Below, piece by piece: positions 48,480-62,000 of a stretch of 64,000 nucleotides of DNA. The notes below the pieces were generated by a model. That model had not been told where the DNA came from and made no database searches. It saw nothing but the letters and a program-made list of their open reading frames with translations. Made by a program: the position numbers and the translations under genes. Source of the DNA: Sclerurus mexicanus (lineage: Eukaryota > Chordata > Aves > Passeriformes > Furnariidae); NCBI GenBank assembly GCA_013396755.1, contig VWZF01005993.1:2207506-2271505 (forward strand). Reading direction: 5' to 3'. Position 1 is the first letter of the stretch. Each line of letters starts with the position of its first letter.

Positions 48480-50950
48480 AACACAAATGGAATAAATAGG
48501 AAATGTGTTTCCAGATTTAGCATCTCAAAAATACAGTGGGAAGTCCTGAATCATACTGCAACCATGCTGTGTGAAGTAGGAATGCGTGCTCTGTTTCCAT
48601 TAAAAAATTTTTAAAGAGGTTATATGGAAAGTTATTTTAGGTAAAAGCTGTCAGTATAACTCTTAAACAAAAGGCAAGAGAGAACTCAAATGAAAAGCAG
48701 CAGTTGCACATGACTAGAGAACAGCTCACGGAAACCTCAACTCAACAGCAGAGGAGACAAGAGAGCAGGATATGAAGACTTGGGACACCCAGATTCTTGC
48801 CCTGACTTCCATGGCTGCACGGAGGGGTCCTGTGTTCCACATGTCAAGGACAGGTAAGTTATCAGACCTGAAACTCTTCTGAATACAGGACAGAATAAAG
48901 CTTGGCAGGGCTGTGGCTGCACAAGTGCAAGGGCACTGCCCTGCCTTGGAACAAATCTGACACCAGTGCCACAATACCAGCTTTTCAAATCCTTGTAGTC
49001 ATCACAGCATTTATCTTGGCATTTCTTCCACCTTCTCATTCAAAACCTCTCTCATATCAAAACAAGGAGGCACTTCTATGACCAGAGACTGGCGATCCCA
49101 AGCACATATGTTTTAAAACCCCATTAGCTCGTTCTGAATTCACTTTTAGCCATTGATTTAGCGCATCAGAAAAAAAAATAATTCAGGTAATTGTCAGCAA
49201 ATTTTCTTGTTTTTAAATAGTAGAGAGCCACAGACCATTAGAGACTCTGCACCACAATTAAAGGCACCAATGAGCCAATCAACCTCTCATGAGTTGTTTT
49301 ATAGTCTGCCACAGTGTTTTAAAGCTAGTGTAGACTGAAAGTACCTCAGTCAACTCTCCTTGATCCTGCTGAACAGTCATTAAAATAGTTACATGTGGGT
49401 ACTTCGGCCCAGTGCTGGAAAATGTCAGCCTGGAGAAGGCCAGGGTGGGATTCAGAGGAAGGGACTTGTCCTCCATGGCCCTGCCACTGCTGACACCAAT
49501 GGGAGTGGACATGCAAGGTCAGAAAAGTAGGTTCTAGCCAGTGTCCTCTATCCAAAGAGCTTCACACCAGCAAAGACTTGGCATAACAACTATACATTCC
49601 TGCAGTAAGCTGTGAAGTATTTTAACAAAACCCATTTCAAATGTAACTGAAAATTAACATCAGACAACATCAAAGCAGTGGTAGAAAGCACACGGGATCA
49701 GTAGTACTGCAAGCCCTTCTTGGGCAGTTATTAAAACAGATCTCAGATTTGGAGCCAAAATGCTCCATCTGGAATCCACAAGCCCGAAGAAGGTAAAGAC
49801 TATCAAGTGATAATCAGTATCCACTCATAAAATCTGTTCACTGAGGTTTCCCACATAAGAATTATGACAGTGACTTTAGGTGCCTTGCTAGGAAAAGAGG
49901 CAGGAAAAAAAACCCTCTGTTTTTAATAAAATTAAAGACTAGATGCTTTGAAAGTCTGCTTCCCCATTGTCTAGTTGTCTTTGAAAAATCAAGCTTTCAT
50001 GTTACCTTTGCTCAGAGGGCTAATCCAGCTGTAACTAACGTCTGTAACTGAAGTCTGGGTTTCTCCGGAGGGTGTGGCTGTCCTGACTTTCACAAGCACA
50101 AGCAGACAGCATATCATTTTAAGAACATTGCAAAATACGATGCAAAATTCTGGAAAAAAAAAACAAGAAGGGTGCAAATAACAGCAAAGAATTGATGATA
50201 TGAAGTTGTCTGTTAAATCTGGGCCCTCTAGATAGATATGCTTAAATTCAAATCTTCATAAAACCTGAATAGATGTTGTGTGAACACAAATCTGTTACTC
50301 AATTTCTTCTTTCAACTTCATCACAGCAGGCACTGAGGTAACAATGTAATGTCCATTTTATGCAGTTCAACTCCAAACAAGCCAAATATACACGCCTGTG
50401 ATGCCAATCGTTTGTGAATCCTATCCTGATTAAACATTCATTGCTAGACAGCAAAATTAGGGCTAATCATTACATGACAGACACCACAATTTAGTACAGA
50501 AGACAAAGCGTCTCAATCCCGTATTTGCAAAGTAATTTACACTTATGCATATATAAAACACACAAGACTACAAAAGCATGCAGAAGAGAGGTATACACTC
50601 AGTAATGACATAAAGGAAATACTTTATAAATTCATGAATGTTGCTAAGATGTGCAAACAGATTTTCCAAGGTATTTACCCACCTAAAAGATGTCAGTAGG
50701 AGCCTAATGAACTCTGGAGAAAGAGTGGATGCAAAGCCTTGCTACCTAACTTCCAGGTAAAACACTTTTAAAGTTGTTTTGAAATGAAATCAAAGCAGTT
50801 TGTATGCAGACAAATTTTAGAAAATGCCTTCATTCCCAAGGGTGAACATCACAATTCCTTTGAATACGCAGCATGCACAACATCAGTACAGCATTTCACA
50901 GATTAGCCTGAAAAAGCCAAAATTAAATAAAAACAAAAACTACCCCAAAA
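48480..50950. other. AT-rich stretch, nothing recognised
   Basis: Composition is AT-rich and unique. No exon, RNA gene or repeat element was identified on either strand. It lies between the CpG island and the putative transcript end near 50955. Confidence 0.4.
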
Positions 50951-50954
50951 ATCA

Positions 50955-51749
50955 ACGTTTTCCACATTCATACAATTTATTACAAAACTTCAATGAAAAT
51001 TAGTGTTATGGTATATAAAAAATTCAGTACATGCCATCGCTCAGCTGACAGATAGGAATGCCTGCGACTAATTCTTGTCATCAATACTTGAGACCCGACA
51101 CAAAGCCTCAGAGGCATCACACAAGTTGTTGGCTGGACAACGTTTACCGGGTGTTAAGGCACGATGATTTAGAAAAGTCAGCTTTTTTTGCATCACTGGT
51201 GAATCATCAGCGTTTTGTGCATTTTCTCATCCATCACACAAATGCAAATCACCAGAGATGAAGCTTCAAAAGCAACAAAAGCAGAGAGAAAGTTCTGAAA
51301 AACTGATGTGATACATAATGACTTAAAATGGCAGGTGAAAGTTATGATACTGTGCAAACACATACGTTTACTGTAAACAGGCCACAAAGTCTTAGTATCA
51401 ACCACGAAACTGCTCAGAACAACCTATCAGATATATGATTAACTCCTTAAACCCACCACAAGGTCTAGTCCATACAGCGTACTCTTATCAGCTTCTGATA
51501 AAAAGATATAGGAGGGATAATAAACCCACATTTATAAGTACGAAGACAGCATTACCAAAAGAATCAAAAAAAGATACACTATAAGGTGAATAACATTGAA
51601 TATATAAAACAAGCCGTTTTACAACAGGGATCTTCAGACTCTGTGTTTGTTTTAACGCAGGTCTCGGTCTGTGGCATCCAGGTTTTGCATTTGAACGGTA
51701 CCATTCGGGCAAAGAAAAGAGAGCACCCATCCACTTAGAGAACCGTTTG
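50955..51749 (-). other. Candidate terminal exon, possibly of the SEPTIN2-like gene
   Basis: A very good acceptor (CCCCTTTTGTTCCCAGCAG) precedes 51749. Entering in phase 1, the frame runs 32 codons, from NGSLSGWVLS to NLDATDRDLR, to a TAA at 51652. An AT-rich tract then leads to the AATAAA at 50976. Phase 1 is also what a CCAG|GTGATG donor inside the septin exon at 59.0 kb would supply, so this may be an alternative 3' end of that gene. A second frame across the same exon stays open longer (to 51488), so the reading frame is not proven. I do not recognise the encoded peptide. Confidence 0.3.
50976..50981 (-). terminator. Strong candidate polyadenylation signal (AATAAA)
   Basis: On the minus strand GTTTTGTAATAAATTGTATG has the look of a functional vertebrate transcript end, with a GT-rich segment (GAATGTGG) 15-25 bases further on. 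It lies about 670 bases after the stop of the candidate exon at 51749-51652. The gene it serves is not certain. Confidence 0.5.
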
Positions 51750-51759
51750 CTGCTGGGAA

Positions 51760-54700
51760 CAAAAGGGGAAAACAAAGAGCATTAGAAAGGACAAACTCTC
51801 AGCACCGTCAGAGCAATTGGGGCAGTCTGAGCCCCTCCCAGCAAAGCAGCATAAATCCAGGCGAGAGGGAGTTTCAATCCCTGCATCACAGGGACCTGCA
51901 TTAGAATGAGATCAGCTGTGCACTTTGGCCCCAAATGTTTATCACAAATGTCTAATAAGAGCTAATAAATGAGAACTTATTTTTAGCTACATACTTTCTT
52001 AAGCACCCAAACCCTCTCTCTGCCTGCAAGAGCACAAGAAGTGTGTTCCAGCTCATCTTGGAAGTACTGCACACCAGGCACCAGCCTCGGCCTGTTATGT
52101 GAGGCATCACTGCTGCTGGAGGAAACAAACCACTCAGAAACAGGGCTACAACAAGCAGCAAGTCTGCTGTCACGCACCAGCACTCCTATGGCACTGCTTA
52201 GGCAAAACAGGGAAGATTTTTTTCCAAGCATTTGTACAGCAGTATTCCTATGGCTGAAAAAGAGGGATACCGGTCTGTAATTTCAAAAACAACTACCAGT
52301 TTTGGATATTTCTGCAGTTACTTGCCAACCAAAAAGGCTGCTACAAAAAAAGCAAAATTCCAGCTTTCCCTGAAAATCAGGTCTTGCTTAGGAAGATGTG
52401 TCAGATTTGGAAATCAGGGAAACACTTCAAATTCTCCAGTGCCAAAAGTACTTGTTCCGGACAGGAAAAAATAGTCTAGAAAATACCACTGTGTCACCTC
52501 ACTTATAAAATCCAGTGCAGCACTCACCCAGACTACAACTGGGATAAGGAGCAAGGAAAGCTGACAGCTGCGTGCTTTGCTCTTTGCCATTCTCCCTGCG
52601 GGAATTCTGTTCAATACACAATTCCTTCACATTTTAAGAAGTCCATCACTTCCCGTAACAACTAGAACAAGCAAGCCAGCAATAAGGCTTTAAAGCCAGA
52701 ATCTGTAAATTGCTAAGTAAATTAAAAATTCACTGTTGTGCTACTCTGCTGCTTCAAGTGAAAAAGCAAAACTTGATTTCTGCCACTGCCTGCCCAACTC
52801 TAATCTTTTACAGAAGGTACCTCAAGAGGAAACCGAACTGATGTTTCAGACTCACAAAAAGACTGGAATTTCCAGTAAACGTGAAGGTTTGGATTATAGG
52901 CACAGCTGTGCATTGATGTTACCAGCACTGGCTACACGATACCCACATTTTATGGGGTTGTAGAACACACTTGGGCAAAGCATGTTTGTGCAATTTTAGT
53001 GTGGATTTGTTTCACTGCTCTTTCTTCCTCATCTCTGTGTGAGACAATATTTTATGATACAATTAGCTTAGTATTGTTCTTGACAAGCTTGACCTCCAGC
53101 TTTATTAGGCCGACCTTACAGTCAGTCCCCCACACTCCTTACATCAATACAGCATTAATAAACGCCTCCACCTGCAATGTAAATTCATACCACCATTTAA
53201 GAAAGAGGACACATTTCTCCAGTGTGCCATTAAAACAAAACTCTCAGTAAGCAGAGTGACTGGCAAGTACTACGTACACCTGCAGCCTGATGCACGTGGT
53301 CACACCGCTCAGAATCCTCTCTTTGTAAAGACTTCAAAAACCTTGGGAAGGAATGGGTTTGCCTCCCCCTCAGCTGCTTCCAAGAACACCACTACAATGC
53401 AGGGCAAACTTGACATCTCCACGTGTTCACTTCTGAATTCCCAACGAGAGAAATTTGCTTTATGAGCAGCTACATTTTCTTCACTGACCTCAATTGTTTT
53501 TCTTCAAATAGCACTCATTTTATCTTGTAGCTACACCCCTCTGAGTGTCCCATCATCAGCAAGAACTTTGAGAAATGGCATCTTTCCACAAGGCAGAGGA
53601 GTACTGGATGACACCAGAGCCCTCCTGTAGGTGGTTTTGACTCTTTTTGTTACCTGCACCCCAAACATTTTGAATTTCTGCTATTTCAGTCACCCTCTGT
53701 GGACTTCACTGCTTCAAGTTTGTTCCCTCTCCTTGGCTAGTCTGTACAACCCCTTATTGTTCCCCACAGCCAACCTCACCAGCCGCATTCACGGGCAGCT
53801 ACAGGACCGGCCTTTGAACTGCTTTCTAATGGTCATCAGTTAAATGTGCTAGTGCTGATATCCCTGAGTCACATACCCACACCAGGCTCCAAGCTTCAAA
53901 GCTGTAAGAAACGTGCCCCTGTTTCTCTAGCAAAAGCTGGCCCTGCAGCATTTTCAGGTTCCCCATGATACCATGCCAGGCTTTGGCACGGCCCTGGTAG
54001 GTCTGTGTACTCCACACTTCAGGCATGCTAAATGCCCAAGAGGTTCTGGAAGCAAGCCAGAAGCCATCAGTCCATGCATCCAAGAGCTGCAGAGATACAG
54101 CAGTGTCTCCCTGGGATACAGGAAGAGGTGCAATATGTCAATTGTAACCTGGGCAATCGAGCCTCTAAGAGGCAGAGTGCAAGGTGCTGCTGCACTATTC
54201 ACAAGAATTGGGAATGCCGCTGCAGCCACCACGCCGTGGATTTCGGCTTTCCCAAGGCATTGAAACACTAGTGAAAGCAAATAGATGCATTTCCATTCAC
54301 CTCGGACAAACAACAAAAACTTGTGCCAGCCCATCAACACCGGGTTTGCCAAACAACTCCACGGTCAGTGCTGGAGAACAATGGTGCTCTCCTGGTCTAG
54401 TTTCTAGCCAGGGAAACACCCACTGGCAGTGCCAGGCAGTTGTTCCAAATACTACAAATTTGCCCAAGCTTCACATTCTCGAGGCTCTCGATTTCAGCTG
54501 CCAAAAACTACAACACGATCTCTACTTCCCCAAATGACATTTCTCATCAGATCAATTCAGCATTCAGCAGCATCGTTCTAGAAGGCTGGTTGCTATGACA
54601 ATGCTTTTGTGTTGCTCTGTTAAATGATGTCAGTTCATTGGTAGAAAGAAGGAGCTGTTTGGTGTCTTTAGCACTGTTCTTATCAAGAATCAGAACAGTG

Positions 54701-57340
54701 TTAGAGAGCCCAGGAGGCTTTAAAATAGTTGCGGAAATTACAAGCTATACTGAAAAGAATTTTCAACATCCTACAGATATTTTAAGTGCAAGATGCCTGG
54801 GTTTCTTTTTTATCTGAACATATTTCCCTAACTATATTTCCAGATGCCCATATTAGGTTTCCATAGCCTGCCTACTGTCACTGGCTTGTCCCAGGGTGAT
54901 CTTGAAGCTGAGTGAAGACATAAAATCCAGATTTGTAAGAATAACAAGAGGAAAACAGATTGCAAAGAGATACACTTTCAGAAACAGAGACAGAAAAGGA
55001 AGAAACATTCACCAACAATAATTTTATTTGATAAAATAATTCCAGCATTTCATAATAATTGCTCATCTGAGATGGACAAGTTCAGAAACTAGTAAATAAG
55101 TAAATATGCTACTGGAATTACTGCAGGCTTATTTCAAAAGCATTCCATATTAGAGCACCCAGATAAAACTAAACCTGTTTTAGGTTTTGGTAACTTATTC
55201 CCCTTTCCATGTTTCTCTTCCAACCTTTATTTGAACTGCCAAATACAAGAAGCAATAAGCTCCTACACGTTAGAACAGTCTTGTGTTTTAGAAGAAAAAA
55301 AAATCTGAAAAAATTGTTACTGCTTATTCCAAGAATATTTTGATGTCCAGCTGTGCTTTCATGGCCTGCTACAATCTCCTCCACATGCTGTTTGTACACA
55401 GAGGCTATGAAACAGTTTAGAGGAAACAGACAAAAGTGCAGGTCAACTCACCTTTGTCAGGGCCACGCTCAAAAGATCTTAATCAGCACTGCCTGCATTG
55501 ACAGGCTTTTGTCAGAAACTGCAGTTGGAAACAGCAATGGCCAGTGACCATCTTCCCTTCCTACCTCTAACCCAGCCCCCACCAGCACCCATCTTCCTCC
55601 CCTGCCAGGATCCTGCTTCTCCACAGCAAGACAGACACTGTCCATCCTCTTTGGAAGCTTGGAGCAAATTCCCTGTGTATAATCTTTGCCTTTCTCGCTC
55701 CCCTTGTGCTTCTCATACTCTAGCCTTGAAAGCAAAGGAAACTGCTTGAAGTAAATTCTCCCTTTGCTCTTTCCACAAAACCTTAAAAACGCTGCTCAAA
55801 AGGGATCAGGCAAACCAGACCTTCCAGTTATCCCATCTGTGTAGCATTTTATGGTAATACAGACTTGTTGGTCTATTTGGCAAGGATTTGAGTTCAACAC
55901 TTTTTAATCATTACACAATGCTAGACTCCTTCTAGAGAACCCCAAGCATCCAGCAATCTCCTCCCCACCCCAAAATACATCTGAAACCAGAAGTGGGTAT
56001 TTCACATATTTGGATATTAGCACATTTCATTACTCTGCTGTTCATTCTCCAGCTCTTATCTGTGAAGGTGTTTACATCAGACTTCTCCTTTCCCAGAATA
56101 CCTGAAAACATCTTTATATCTGTGCATTATGGAGGGGAAAATATTTTAAGGGACTTTCAAAGAAAATAAAAAAATATGTATGTATCCAAAATAAAAAGGA
56201 GTGAAAATGTTATTTTTTACATAAGCTGTCTAAAAAGTCATGTATTTTTCTCAGCACAAAGATAAGTAAGGGTGCAAAAGAGCAACTGGAGGAGAGGCTG
56301 AACCTTTAAAGTTCTTGTAGAACTAGAACTCCAGAGATGTTCAAGATAAGCTGTGACAGAACAAAAAGATTGATATCAAGTATATTTAAATTTGTTGGCA
56401 GCTTGCTTCTGTTAAGCCCTGTGTTAATTACAAGTTCCCTGGTTTCTCTAGAAATAGTGAGTTAAATAAAATACGGCAAATAAATCTGATGGGAATGCTG
56501 GAGGTTGAACTCATCAGGCCTCCTAAACTGCACAGTCAGTTAACACGCAGGAGAGAACCTTCCCTACGGGTAAGTCCTGGGTGAGGATTCCCCTCACCGT
56601 GCTGCCAGGATGGTCATACAGCGATACCCTGCTTTAGCAGGGCTGCGACTGCAGCTCCGACTCTGCATTCTGACCAATGAATTACACTAAAAGTCTATCT
56701 ACCAGTACCTCAAGGGTAACAAAAAAGAAGTTCCAAAGCCTTTTCTGAAAACAATCTGTCAGACGTGATTTCCAGCGCAGCTGCAGAAACAGAGCTTAGC
56801 AAATTCCAAAGAAACAGCAGGACCTCCACGTATGGAGATCTCATTCAAATCCTTCTCAAATTTGTCCACACTCGTTATTTCAGACCAATTAACTTCCTCA
56901 AGATTTAGTTCCAGCTAAATCACAACACAATCATGGGAACACTCAGTTAAATCTGCAAAGCTCTCCTGCTTTGCACCTTTGCACACTTGCTGGTCCAAGA
57001 TGCACTCCAGATTAGCAGTGTGAGGTATCTACAGAATAACATTTCCTTTGGACACACATGAGCACGCTCTGAACGCTGTTTACTTACGTAGCCATGGCTG
57101 CAAATTCAGCCTGGGACAAACCATGCTCCAGTTCTTTTTTATAAATACCACATCCAGTATTGCCAGAAGCTGTAGAACACAGGGAATCTGGGGCCATAAC
57201 TGGCTAACCATTAGTGGGAATACTACATCCCATCAGCCCTCAGATCCTGACTGCACAGCAAAGCCAGTACCTAGGAACTGAGGAAAGAACTCTGGATGTA
57301 TTTGTACCACTTGCCATCCTCTGCTCTGCAAACAGCTACA
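51760..57340. other. 5.6-kb AT-rich stretch, no gene recognised
   Basis: Unique AT-rich sequence with no identified exon or repeat element. It would be intron if the septin exon at 59.0 kb splices to the exon at 51.7 kb. Open frames on the two strands overlap one another and show no domains. Confidence 0.4.
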
Positions 57341-57348
57341 GACAAGGG

Positions 57349-57735
57349 ACCCATAAGGACCACTGACTCCAACCCTCAGCCCAGCACAGGACCCTCCCCA
57401 AGGATCACACCAAGTGCCTGAGAGGATCATCCAAACACTCCTTGAGCTCCGCCAGCCCTGGTGCTGTGCCCACTGCCCTGGGGAGCCTGTTCAGTGCTCA
57501 ACCACCCTCTGGGGGAAGAACCTTTTCCTAATACCAAACTTAAACCTGCCGTGACACAACTTCAGGCCATTCCCTGGGTCCTGTCCCTGGTCTCCACAGA
57601 GCAGAGATCAGTGTCTGTCCCTCCCCTGCCCCTCACAAGGAAGCTGTACCTGCAGTGAGGTCTCTCCTCAGTCTCCTCCAGCTGAACACACCAAGTGCCC
57701 TCAGCTGCTCTTACAGCTTCCCCTCAAGGCCCTTT
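57349..57735 (-). mobile_element. CR1 LINE fragment (3' part, reverse orientation)
   Basis: The plus strand carries the familiar reverse-complement CR1 pattern: a GGACCACTGACTCCAACCC-type start, then a segment like CCCTGGGGAGCCTGTTCAGTG, then CACCCTCTGGGGGAAGAACC and TTTTCCTAATACC, and finally GGTCTCTCCTCAGTCTCCTCC. CR1 is the main retrotransposon family of birds and other reptiles, and most copies are 5'-truncated like this one. The 3' terminal ATTCTATGA repeats are not seen, so the end is eroded or diverged. Boundaries are approximate. It lies in the putative last intron or downstream flank of the septin-2-like gene. Confidence 0.8.
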
Positions 57736-57739
57736 GCCA

Positions 57740-58290
57740 TATGAGATTTAAGGTGGTTTTTCCTTACTGAATATCAGTTTAAAGGTGCCCTGTGATTAAA
57801 CGTGATTTGTAAGTCACACAGATAGTTCAGCTCCTTTGCAAGAAACAGTAACAATCATTTATGGCACATAAGCTTTCTTGCATCAAACGGCCATTTTCAC
57901 GAGAGGTCAGTTTGGCCATATGAAAACAAAACAAAGTCATCATGAAAACTTGGAACCTTCAGTTCAGACTGAAATATTTAACAGTATTGAACAGGGTGCA
58001 TAATGACCAGCTCCTGTCCAGGGAATGAGAGCTGTCAGACACTGCTATTGCAAACTCTTCATGGTCAGCCACAAAACCATCCTCAGTGTTCAGTTTTCCA
58101 ACTCTGGGAAAACACATCTTAGATGGAAGTTGGAAGACCTGATGTGAAGACTCCTCTATCCGCAACAGTTGGAACTGTGACAGTAAGAAACCTGAGACTG
58201 AATTACTTATTTCCCCTTAACTACTTCACTCAAAGATCACAGTGAACTTACCAGTAAACCCATCAACTTCTGCTTAAATTAGAATGCAGT
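57740..58290. other. No feature recognised
   Basis: Unique sequence between the CR1 fragment and the first polyadenylation candidate of the septin exon. No coding or repeat structure was found. Confidence 0.4.
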
Positions 58291-58297
58291 GAATAAG

Positions 58298-58303
58298 TTT
58301 ATT
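58298..58303 (-). terminator. Second candidate AATAAA for septin-2-like gene
   Basis: A canonical hexamer on the minus strand, about 705 bases past the stop at 59008. It could be a distal site for the short terminal exon. Use is inferred. Confidence 0.3.
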
Positions 58304-58438
58304 TCTTAAACTTTTTTTTTCTTTCTTTATGTAAACAGGAAGACTGAAGGTTCAAATAAAGGCAACAAAAAAATCTCCTTATTTTAGGCCTGGAATGTTG
58401 GCAGCTGCCACAAGGTCATAAGGGATAATATAATCCAT

Positions 58439-58444
58439 TTTATT
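58439..58444 (-). terminator. Candidate AATAAA for septin-2-like gene
   Basis: A minus-strand AATAAA (context CTTGAATAAAATGG) lies about 565 bases past the TAG at 59008. If the septin exon is terminal, this gives a 3' UTR of ordinary length. Use is inferred. Confidence 0.35.
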
Positions 58445-59007
58445 CAAGCTTTACATTCCACAAGACCAGCAATCACAACTAGAGTATTAAACTGAAGTAT
58501 TAAGCAACAAGACTTCTCATATCCTATTTTTTGTTCTTGCATTTAAAAGAAAAATTATATCAGAAGGGCTGAATTCTGAAGAATTTTTTTCTTCACTCAC
58601 TTTGATCCCATCTAATACATCATATACACCATCAGGGGAGTCTGTATTCATGACCAGTTTGTAAAATTTTGTTTGGTTCTTTGAGAAAAGTGTTTATAAA
58701 TTCAGCAGCCTACATGCCCCAAGACACCCTAACTTTTGATTACATATAAACAAATTAATTTTCTGAGCAGCCTGTGCGAGGAGAAACAAAGCCAGATGAT
58801 TCAAAAATACAGCACTGAGGATAAGAAAAAAAACCCACTGGTGTAGACCTTTTCTAGTCTGCTCAGAACATCACTCATTTCTTTTCTCTAAGTACCGTAA
58901 AAGCAAGTCCAAAGTGCAAAAGTAACAGTAATCATTTTGAAAATCTCATGTAAGAGGAGGAAACAAGTCAGAGCAGTAGTACCTGATGCATCCAGATGTT
59001 AGACATG

Positions 59008-59076
59008 CTAGTCATCACCTGGCTTCATCCTCATTTGGGCTTGCATCTGGGCAATCATCTCCTGCATGCGGCGCAG
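59008..59076 (-). CDS. C-terminal exon of a SEPTIN2-like septin
   Basis: Encodes LRRMQEMIAQMQAQM, then RMKPGDD and a TAG stop (22 residues). The acceptor CTCTCTGTTCCAG is excellent and phase 0, at the same position as the last SEPTIN5 intron. MIAxMQAQM is the SEPTIN2 signature; SEPTIN5 has MLQKMQQQM there. The peptide is the end of the coiled coil that lets SEPT2-group septins pair with SEPT6/7-type partners. The preceding exons are not found between here and the right edge, so they lie beyond 64000 and this gene is partial. A donor-like CCAG|GTGATG within the exon could bypass the stop and extend the protein (see 50955-51749). It is upstream of, and parallel to, SEPTIN5. It could be a septin-2-like paralogue; orthology is not provable from one exon. 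Confidence 0.75.
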   Translation of the reverse strand: MRRMQEMIAQMQAQMRMKPGDD

Positions 59077-62000
59077 CTGGAACAGAGAGACACCCACGTG
59101 TTTAAAACAATCCCGTGAGAAGTCCAAAAATCCAGGAAAACATAAATCTTTTTTCCATGGTAGAATGCAGATCTTGTTTTCTTCTTCACAAACTGGAAAC
59201 ATTCAATAATTCACACACTGGAATACTTTGACTTTCCCCATCTCATATTCTTCAGTGCATTACATCTAACTTCCACAAGATTTGTAAGAATACTTATAAT
59301 GAAAATTAAGCAATAAAGTCCAAATCTTTTGCTGTTTGCAGACCTGTGAATCCCCACTTAATGTATAGTAAGAAAAGCATGTCCTTTAGGTGTGCACAAA
59401 GACACACCTGAGTGAGCTGAAGCAGCTTTGTTCTGACACAAGTGCTCAAAGCACAACCCCAGGTACAACACTCATCTTGTGGCCACCACAGAACTCCGCA
59501 AATCCTCAGCAACAGTAACAGCTGAACATGCAGACAGGATTTAAAAACTACCCCAAAAGAGAAAGATGTTTATAAAATTTGCAAAGCCAGACTAAACACA
59601 TTAAGCACCAATATTTTTTACATCTAAACAATGATTTTTCCTGGAAATAACTGTTTTCTTAAGGCATTTTTTAATAACACTTTTAAGTTAGTTGCCATCT
59701 CATGAAAGGCCAGATACATAAAATGTTTTGTTTCTCGATTTTGGTGTTGTGGTTTTTTTTTTTTTGGTTGGTTGTTTTCTTAATAACATTAACTGGAGCA
59801 AATGTTTCTAAGAAAGAAGACAGAATTTTAATAGAGATTTTCAAAATGTGTATGCAAATACCTCTAATTTGGTTTACAAATTAGCGGGTGCTTCCTTCCA
59901 TATGCAGGTGGGGAAGTTCCACATACAGAACTACAAGTGCCCTGTCTTACAAACTGGGAAGAGAATAGGTTACTATTTCCATGCATATTGCATAAAGTAT
60001 GAATCCATCTCAAACTGGAGGCCATGTAAAAATCTGAGGCTTGTATAACAAGTTTTCATCTTCTTTAAGTAGTTAGGGAATTGCTTCCATTTATTTTCAA
60101 GGAGGTCCAGGGGAATTCTAACTCAAACCCCTCTATGTTTAAACAATTACACTGTACTTTAATCCAGCCAGCCACATTTACTATTGTGACACTCATTAGA
60201 GCAGCAGATTCAATACAAAGGAATCTGAGACAAATACTTGAACTCCACGTGTTTGGTGTTGGTTTGGGTTGTTTTTAAAAAAAAACCAAACAAAAAACCA
60301 AAAAAAAAAACCAAACCAAACCCAACAAAAACCAGAACGAAGTATCATGGCACAGGAAAATTAATCGCAGGTGCCTGTATCACTTTTTCTTGCTGGGCTC
60401 GGATACAGATCTGGGAAATAGTAAGGAACTGAAGACTGAAACTAAAGAGTGAAAAGCAGATTGCAGCACAGCCAGCAGTACCAGAGCTTGCCTAGAACTA
60501 GCTGGCTCACGTGCTTACCCTCCTGCTGCAGCAGCACAGGGCTCAGGAGGGGCTAATTCAGGTTCCTGTGACTGCAGCAGAGATGCCCTCTGAGGAAAAG
60601 GAGATTCACACATCAACAGCGTGAGACACAGCTAAGACTGCAAGGATTATTATAAACCCATCTACATCTTTCTGCTAAATACTTAGAACAAAAAGCTCCT
60701 GATCAAAAAGATGGCATAATGCTGCAGGAAGGAGGGGCAAAAAAGCATCAAAAGTTTCAGAAATGAGAGTTGCACTGATTCCATGATACAATAAAGAAGA
60801 AAAGTTGCAAATATCCACTTGTAAAAATATAAGACACCTGGTCTTCTGAACTGCCTGTCTGCATATTTACCACCAGAATAAAACTTGCTTTTTGGAAGCT
60901 CTCCTACTTGAGCTGTCCCAAGAGCACTCCAAGCTGAGCCATGAAACAGTCCCAAAATAGAAACTGCTCAGTAATGAGAGGGGAAGATATTGCTGCACAT
61001 GTATTATGGTGACTGCTCAAACACAGAATTCTGCTAATAGCCAACATCATACTTTAAGACTTAAATAAAGCACTGAGACTCACATTTTCTTAACCTTAAT
61101 TGATAAAAATATACCCATACCAGGAAATATAAGGTAGCACAGAAGCCCCAAGAGACCTACTCTGCTCTAATGTTAATACTATAACATGACTTTCCTTTTC
61201 CATTCTCATGTGGTGCTTTTGAGACCTCCTGGTGAAGTCTCAGTCTCATCCATTAGCTTAGCAATGGCAAGTTTCTGAAGCTACTTTAGTGTAACCCAGT
61301 AGAAAAACTTTCAGGCACAAAGCCTATGAAAAAAAACTAGGCAAAACAAGGCAGATTGTTGTTTCCTATGGCCATTGGTATGTAGTAAGTTACTGAAGTT
61401 TCCTTTTCGTAAGAAAGTTAGCCAAAAAAAAGAAAATAAAAAGATACTCAAGCACACCTCTTTGTCACTGCGTCCTGGGTTGCATCAGCAATTTGATTTG
61501 GTTTTCACTGACCATTTGCTATGCAAATAATGGCTTTTTGCTGTGAGACTGTGTCTCTCAAGCTCTAATCAAACTCACGACTAGCAGTTTCACAACAGTA
61601 TTCTTAGCAGACAACCTGTGAGCAATGAGAGTTACCACAATAAAACCCGGTCACGTAACACAGGGCTGAAGTGCCCAAGTCAGGGGTAATAAGTGAACTC
61701 AGGGAGGGTGCACACCAATACCCTGGGCAGGACATGGTTTGCACAGCACAAATCCTGGCAGCTCAAGAGTAAAAGTGAAAAAAGAGAATCCAGCTCTGCT
61801 GTGCTCAAGTGGTAACCATGCCAGTCTCCGCAGTAGTTCCTCAAGCAGAAGATAAGGCATAAGAGCCATTCCTAACACATCACAACACAAACCAAAAGCA
61901 GCTCATGTTCACCTTACTGGCCCTACTGCATAGACAGAAACAACCCCTGCTCTTAATAAAGGGGAATGTAAAGAATCACACCAAAGACTGAAACTGATGT

